Below are positions 6,971-8,914 of a stretch of 8,914 nt of DNA, piece after piece. Every line of letters begins with the position of its first letter. The stretch's first letter is position 1. The notes beneath the pieces are model-generated. The model searched no databases, was not told the origin of the DNA, and saw only the letters and a program-made list of their open reading frames with translations. Location: NCBI GenBank assembly GCA_003497555.1, contig DNNS01000733.1, positions 1 through 8,914 on the forward strand, written 5' to 3'. This stretch comes from Spirochaetia bacterium (GTDB lineage Bacteria > Spirochaetota > UBA12135). A program made the position numbers and the translations under genes.

Positions 6971-6977
6971 GCTCCTT
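6971..6977 (-). promoter_or_regulatory. Shine-Dalgarno site of subunit K
   Basis: The minus strand reads AAGGAGC, ending 5 nt before the ATG at 6965. It is the closest match to consensus in this operon and fixes the K start over the in-frame upstream Met at 7112. A strong site fits the high copy number needed for the proteolipid ring. Confidence 0.75.
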
Positions 6978-6981
6978 GTTT

Positions 6982-8914
6982 TTATAGTTTGGCATCAGTA
7001 CTGCGCTCCAGCCTGATTGGATCATAGGCAATTTGCGAGCCGCAGAAAAATTTGGAAAAAAATTCATAATAATTAAGCCTGAGCGATTGAATACCGGCAG
7101 AAAGACCTTCAAGCATTATTACCAGTATATTGCCCAGGATTAAAATTATTATTGAATACAGGCTTTTACCCTCCGGGCTGATCATGGAAGCAATCTGAAA
7201 AAAAGCAGCCATCAGGCTGACATGAGCGATTCCCAAACCAGCTACGCGCATAAAAGAAAGCGTATTGGCTAAAAAACCGCTGGCGATTTCAAGCATTTCC
7301 ACAATCCATTCCATAATAAAGTCGATTATTGTGAAAACGGTGAATTTATGTTTTTTATGCAGGAAAAATTCCAGGGGAGCTTTAAACATGAAAAGAAAAG
7401 CGGGAAGAGCAAGGCTGTAAATCAGGACTGGGGCCGGAGGCAGGGCAAGATAATCATGCTGTACAAAATAAAAAGCAGCATATATTCCGGCAAAGTACAT
7501 CCAGGCGCCCAATAACCCGGTTTTTTCAAAAAAGAAACCGATAAAATTACGGGTAAGAATTTTATTGATCATGGAAAGCAGAATACCGGCGGAGATTACA
7601 CTGATGCCGAAATAAACACTGATTTTAAGAATTCCGTAAATATCCCTGACAAAACCGCTTCCGGAATCATGCCCGGAAACTGCAGCATGATAATTAAACC
7701 AGACCGGCGGAAACAGACTCATGCCGAAGTATGAACCGAAAAATATTCCGGCTAAAATGGCCCCAAAGCCGCACCAGATTAAAAGTTCGGAAAGGCTGCG
7801 CATTCCGGAATCGGTGCGTCTTGCCAGAATAAAACGCGCTGACAGACCTGTCAGCAGAATTACCAGACCGTGACCGGCATCTCCGAACATAAGACCGAAC
7901 ATAATCACATAAAAAAGCGCCACCAGGGGCGTGGGGTCAATGGTGCCGTAAGCCGGCAGGGAAAAATTCCGCACCAGCATCTGAAAGGGGGCTAATATAC
8001 GCGGATTGGAAAAACAAACCGGTACGTTTTGCTTTTCCAGTGCGGAAAGATCATGCGGATTATGCCACTCGCACCAGCATTTTTCCCGACAGGCGGTTTT
8101 CAGGTCTTTTTCCAGGGCATTTTTTTTATCAGCCGGAAGCCAGCCGGCAAAAAGCGCCGTGTGGGATGTTTTGCCGAAGTGAGACTGAATCTTGTAATAA
8201 ATTTCTTTGGCCCTGGCCTGCTCCCAGACAGAATGCAATATTTCACTGCGGGAAAAAATCTGGTTTTTTATGGCGCCGGCGCATTCTTCCTTTTCTTTTT
8301 TCAGAGATGAAATTTTAAGGTCAAGATCGGTTATGGCGCCGGCTTTAAGATCCGGCAGGGCAGGATCTATTTCCAGATCACGCCATCCGCAGACAGCCAG
8401 CAGCTTACGGATATCGGTTTCATCGCGTTTCATTATAATTAACAAAGTCTTGTTTTCAGGCTTTTCGGGCAGGGAAAGAAATACGGCCGGGAAAGAGCGC
8501 AGGGAGGTTTTGGCTTTTTCCATGGACGCTTCCGGTAAAACTCCGAAAAGAAAACCAAGGAAAGAAAATCTGGTGCCAGATTTTACAGCGCCGCTGATAT
8601 CGCCGTAAAGTTCGAGCTGCCGTTTGAGATCTTCGTATTTTAACTGTTCTTTATGCAGGCCGGTCTGCCTGGTCTGCAGGGCTGCAATTGATTTTTCGGT
8701 TTCATCAAGCAGACTGCAGGCCTGCTGGTATTCTATTTTTTGAACAGAAAACGATGCTGTTGTTTCAAACCAGCCGGGAAGCGCTTCAATACGTCTGCGT
8801 AATTCTGTATACTGTAAACCTGAGTATTTCGGTTTGTATTCATTTACAGCCGGGGCTCCGCCTGACCATTCGGCAAGGCGCAGCATGTGCAGAACCCCGT
8901 GTTTAAGCAGGGTC
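6982..8914 (-). CDS. ntpI: V/A-type ATPase subunit I (a-subunit), 5'-partial
   Basis: This is the membrane stator subunit that forms the ion half-channels against the K ring and anchors the peripheral stalks. Residues are numbered from the first in-window Met (8886). An N-terminal cytoplasmic part (about 1-300, with charged, coiled-coil-like stretches near 55-95 and 185-230) precedes a multi-spanning membrane domain (about 315-600). Family hallmarks are PAYGTIDPTP (311-320), FGLMFGDAGHG (330-340), LSFMRVAGLG (543-552, with the probable channel Arg547), and LRLNYYEFFSKFF near the C-terminus. The Met at 8886 is not the true start. The frame stays open to the window edge, and the nine preceding codons read TLLKHGVLH, which fits the 'LxxLGxxHL' N-terminus of the family. 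About 15-20 residues are therefore missing. The stop lies 16 nt before the K start. Confidence 0.95.
   Translation of the reverse strand, partial: TLLKHGVLHMLRLAEWSGGAPAVNEYKPKYSGLQYTELRRRIEALPGWFETTASFSVQKIEYQQACSLLDETEKSIAALQTRQTGLHKEQLKYEDLKRQLELYGDISGAVKSGTRFSFLGFLFGVLPEASMEKAKTSLRSFPAVFLSLPEKPENKTLLIIMKRDETDIRKLLAVCGWRDLEIDPALPDLKAGAITDLDLKISSLKKEKEECAGAIKNQIFSRSEILHSVWEQARAKEIYYKIQSHFGKTSHTALFAGWLPADKKNALEKDLKTACREKCWCEWHNPHDLSALEKQNVPVCFSNPRILAPFQMLVRNFSLPAYGTIDPTPLVALFYVIMFGLMFGDAGHGLVILLTGLSARFILARRTDSGMRSLSELLIWCGFGAILAGIFFGSYFGMSLFPPVWFNYHAAVSGHDSGSGFVRDIYGILKISVYFGISVISAGILLSMINKILTRNFIGFFFEKTGLLGAWMYFAGIYAAFYFVQHDYLALPPAPVLIYSLALPAFLFMFKAPLEFFLHKKHKFTVFTIIDFIMEWIVEMLEIASGFLANTLSFMRVAGLGIAHVSLMAAFFQIASMISPEGKSLYSIIILILGNILVIMLEGLSAGIQSLRLNYYEFFSKFFCGSQIAYDPIRLERSTDAKL

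Noticed and set aside
1558..8718. Strong excess of the palindrome CTGCAG (14 copies counted, none in the TPR gene)
   Set aside because: Most copies read in frame as Leu-Gln (CTG CAG) in the minus-strand genes, for example in LQQ and LQK contexts of A and usp. Codon preference explains them better than a signal sequence or restriction-related motif.

Overview
The window is almost entirely one gene cluster read on the minus strand, from right to left. It encodes a bacterial V/A-type (rotary, V1Vo-like) ATPase/ATP synthase. In transcription order the genes are subunit I (5' end beyond the right edge), K, F, E, A, B and D, followed by a universal-stress-protein (Usp) domain gene. Junctions are very tight: gaps of 16, 17, 9 and 9 nt, and overlaps of 8 (E/A), 17 (A/B) and 4 nt (D/usp). 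This points to one polycistronic transcript with extensive translational coupling. The promoter must lie outside the window, to the right.

Subunits A (catalytic, with an intact P-loop) and B (degenerate P-loop) form the A3B3 head. D and F form the central rotor shaft, E is a peripheral stator stalk subunit, K is the ion-binding ring proteolipid, and I is the membrane stator with the essential half-channel arginine region. No C (rotor-to-ring adaptor) or G (stalk partner of E) gene is present here. If they exist they are probably just upstream of I, or elsewhere.

Left of the operon, after a 129-nt spacer, is a separate, visibly AT-richer gene on the same strand (96-1205). It encodes a membrane-anchored or exported TPR protein with a C-terminal domain I do not recognise. 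The outermost 95 nt are non-coding and hold a C8A7 homopolymer tract and an 11-nt-period direct repeat.

Organism: a bacterium. The K subunit carries a signal peptide, Shine-Dalgarno sites are usual, and the operon uses the V/A-type enzyme found in many anaerobes and in scattered bacterial phyla. Gene order I-K-F-E-A-B-D differs from the E-A-B-D-I-K order of Chlamydia/Treponema-type clusters and from the Thermus/Enterococcus-type order. I cannot place it to phylum from the sequence alone. The ATPase is ordinary in its core motifs. The less usual points are the Usp gene locked to the operon end, the signal-peptide-bearing single-hairpin K, and the subunit set.
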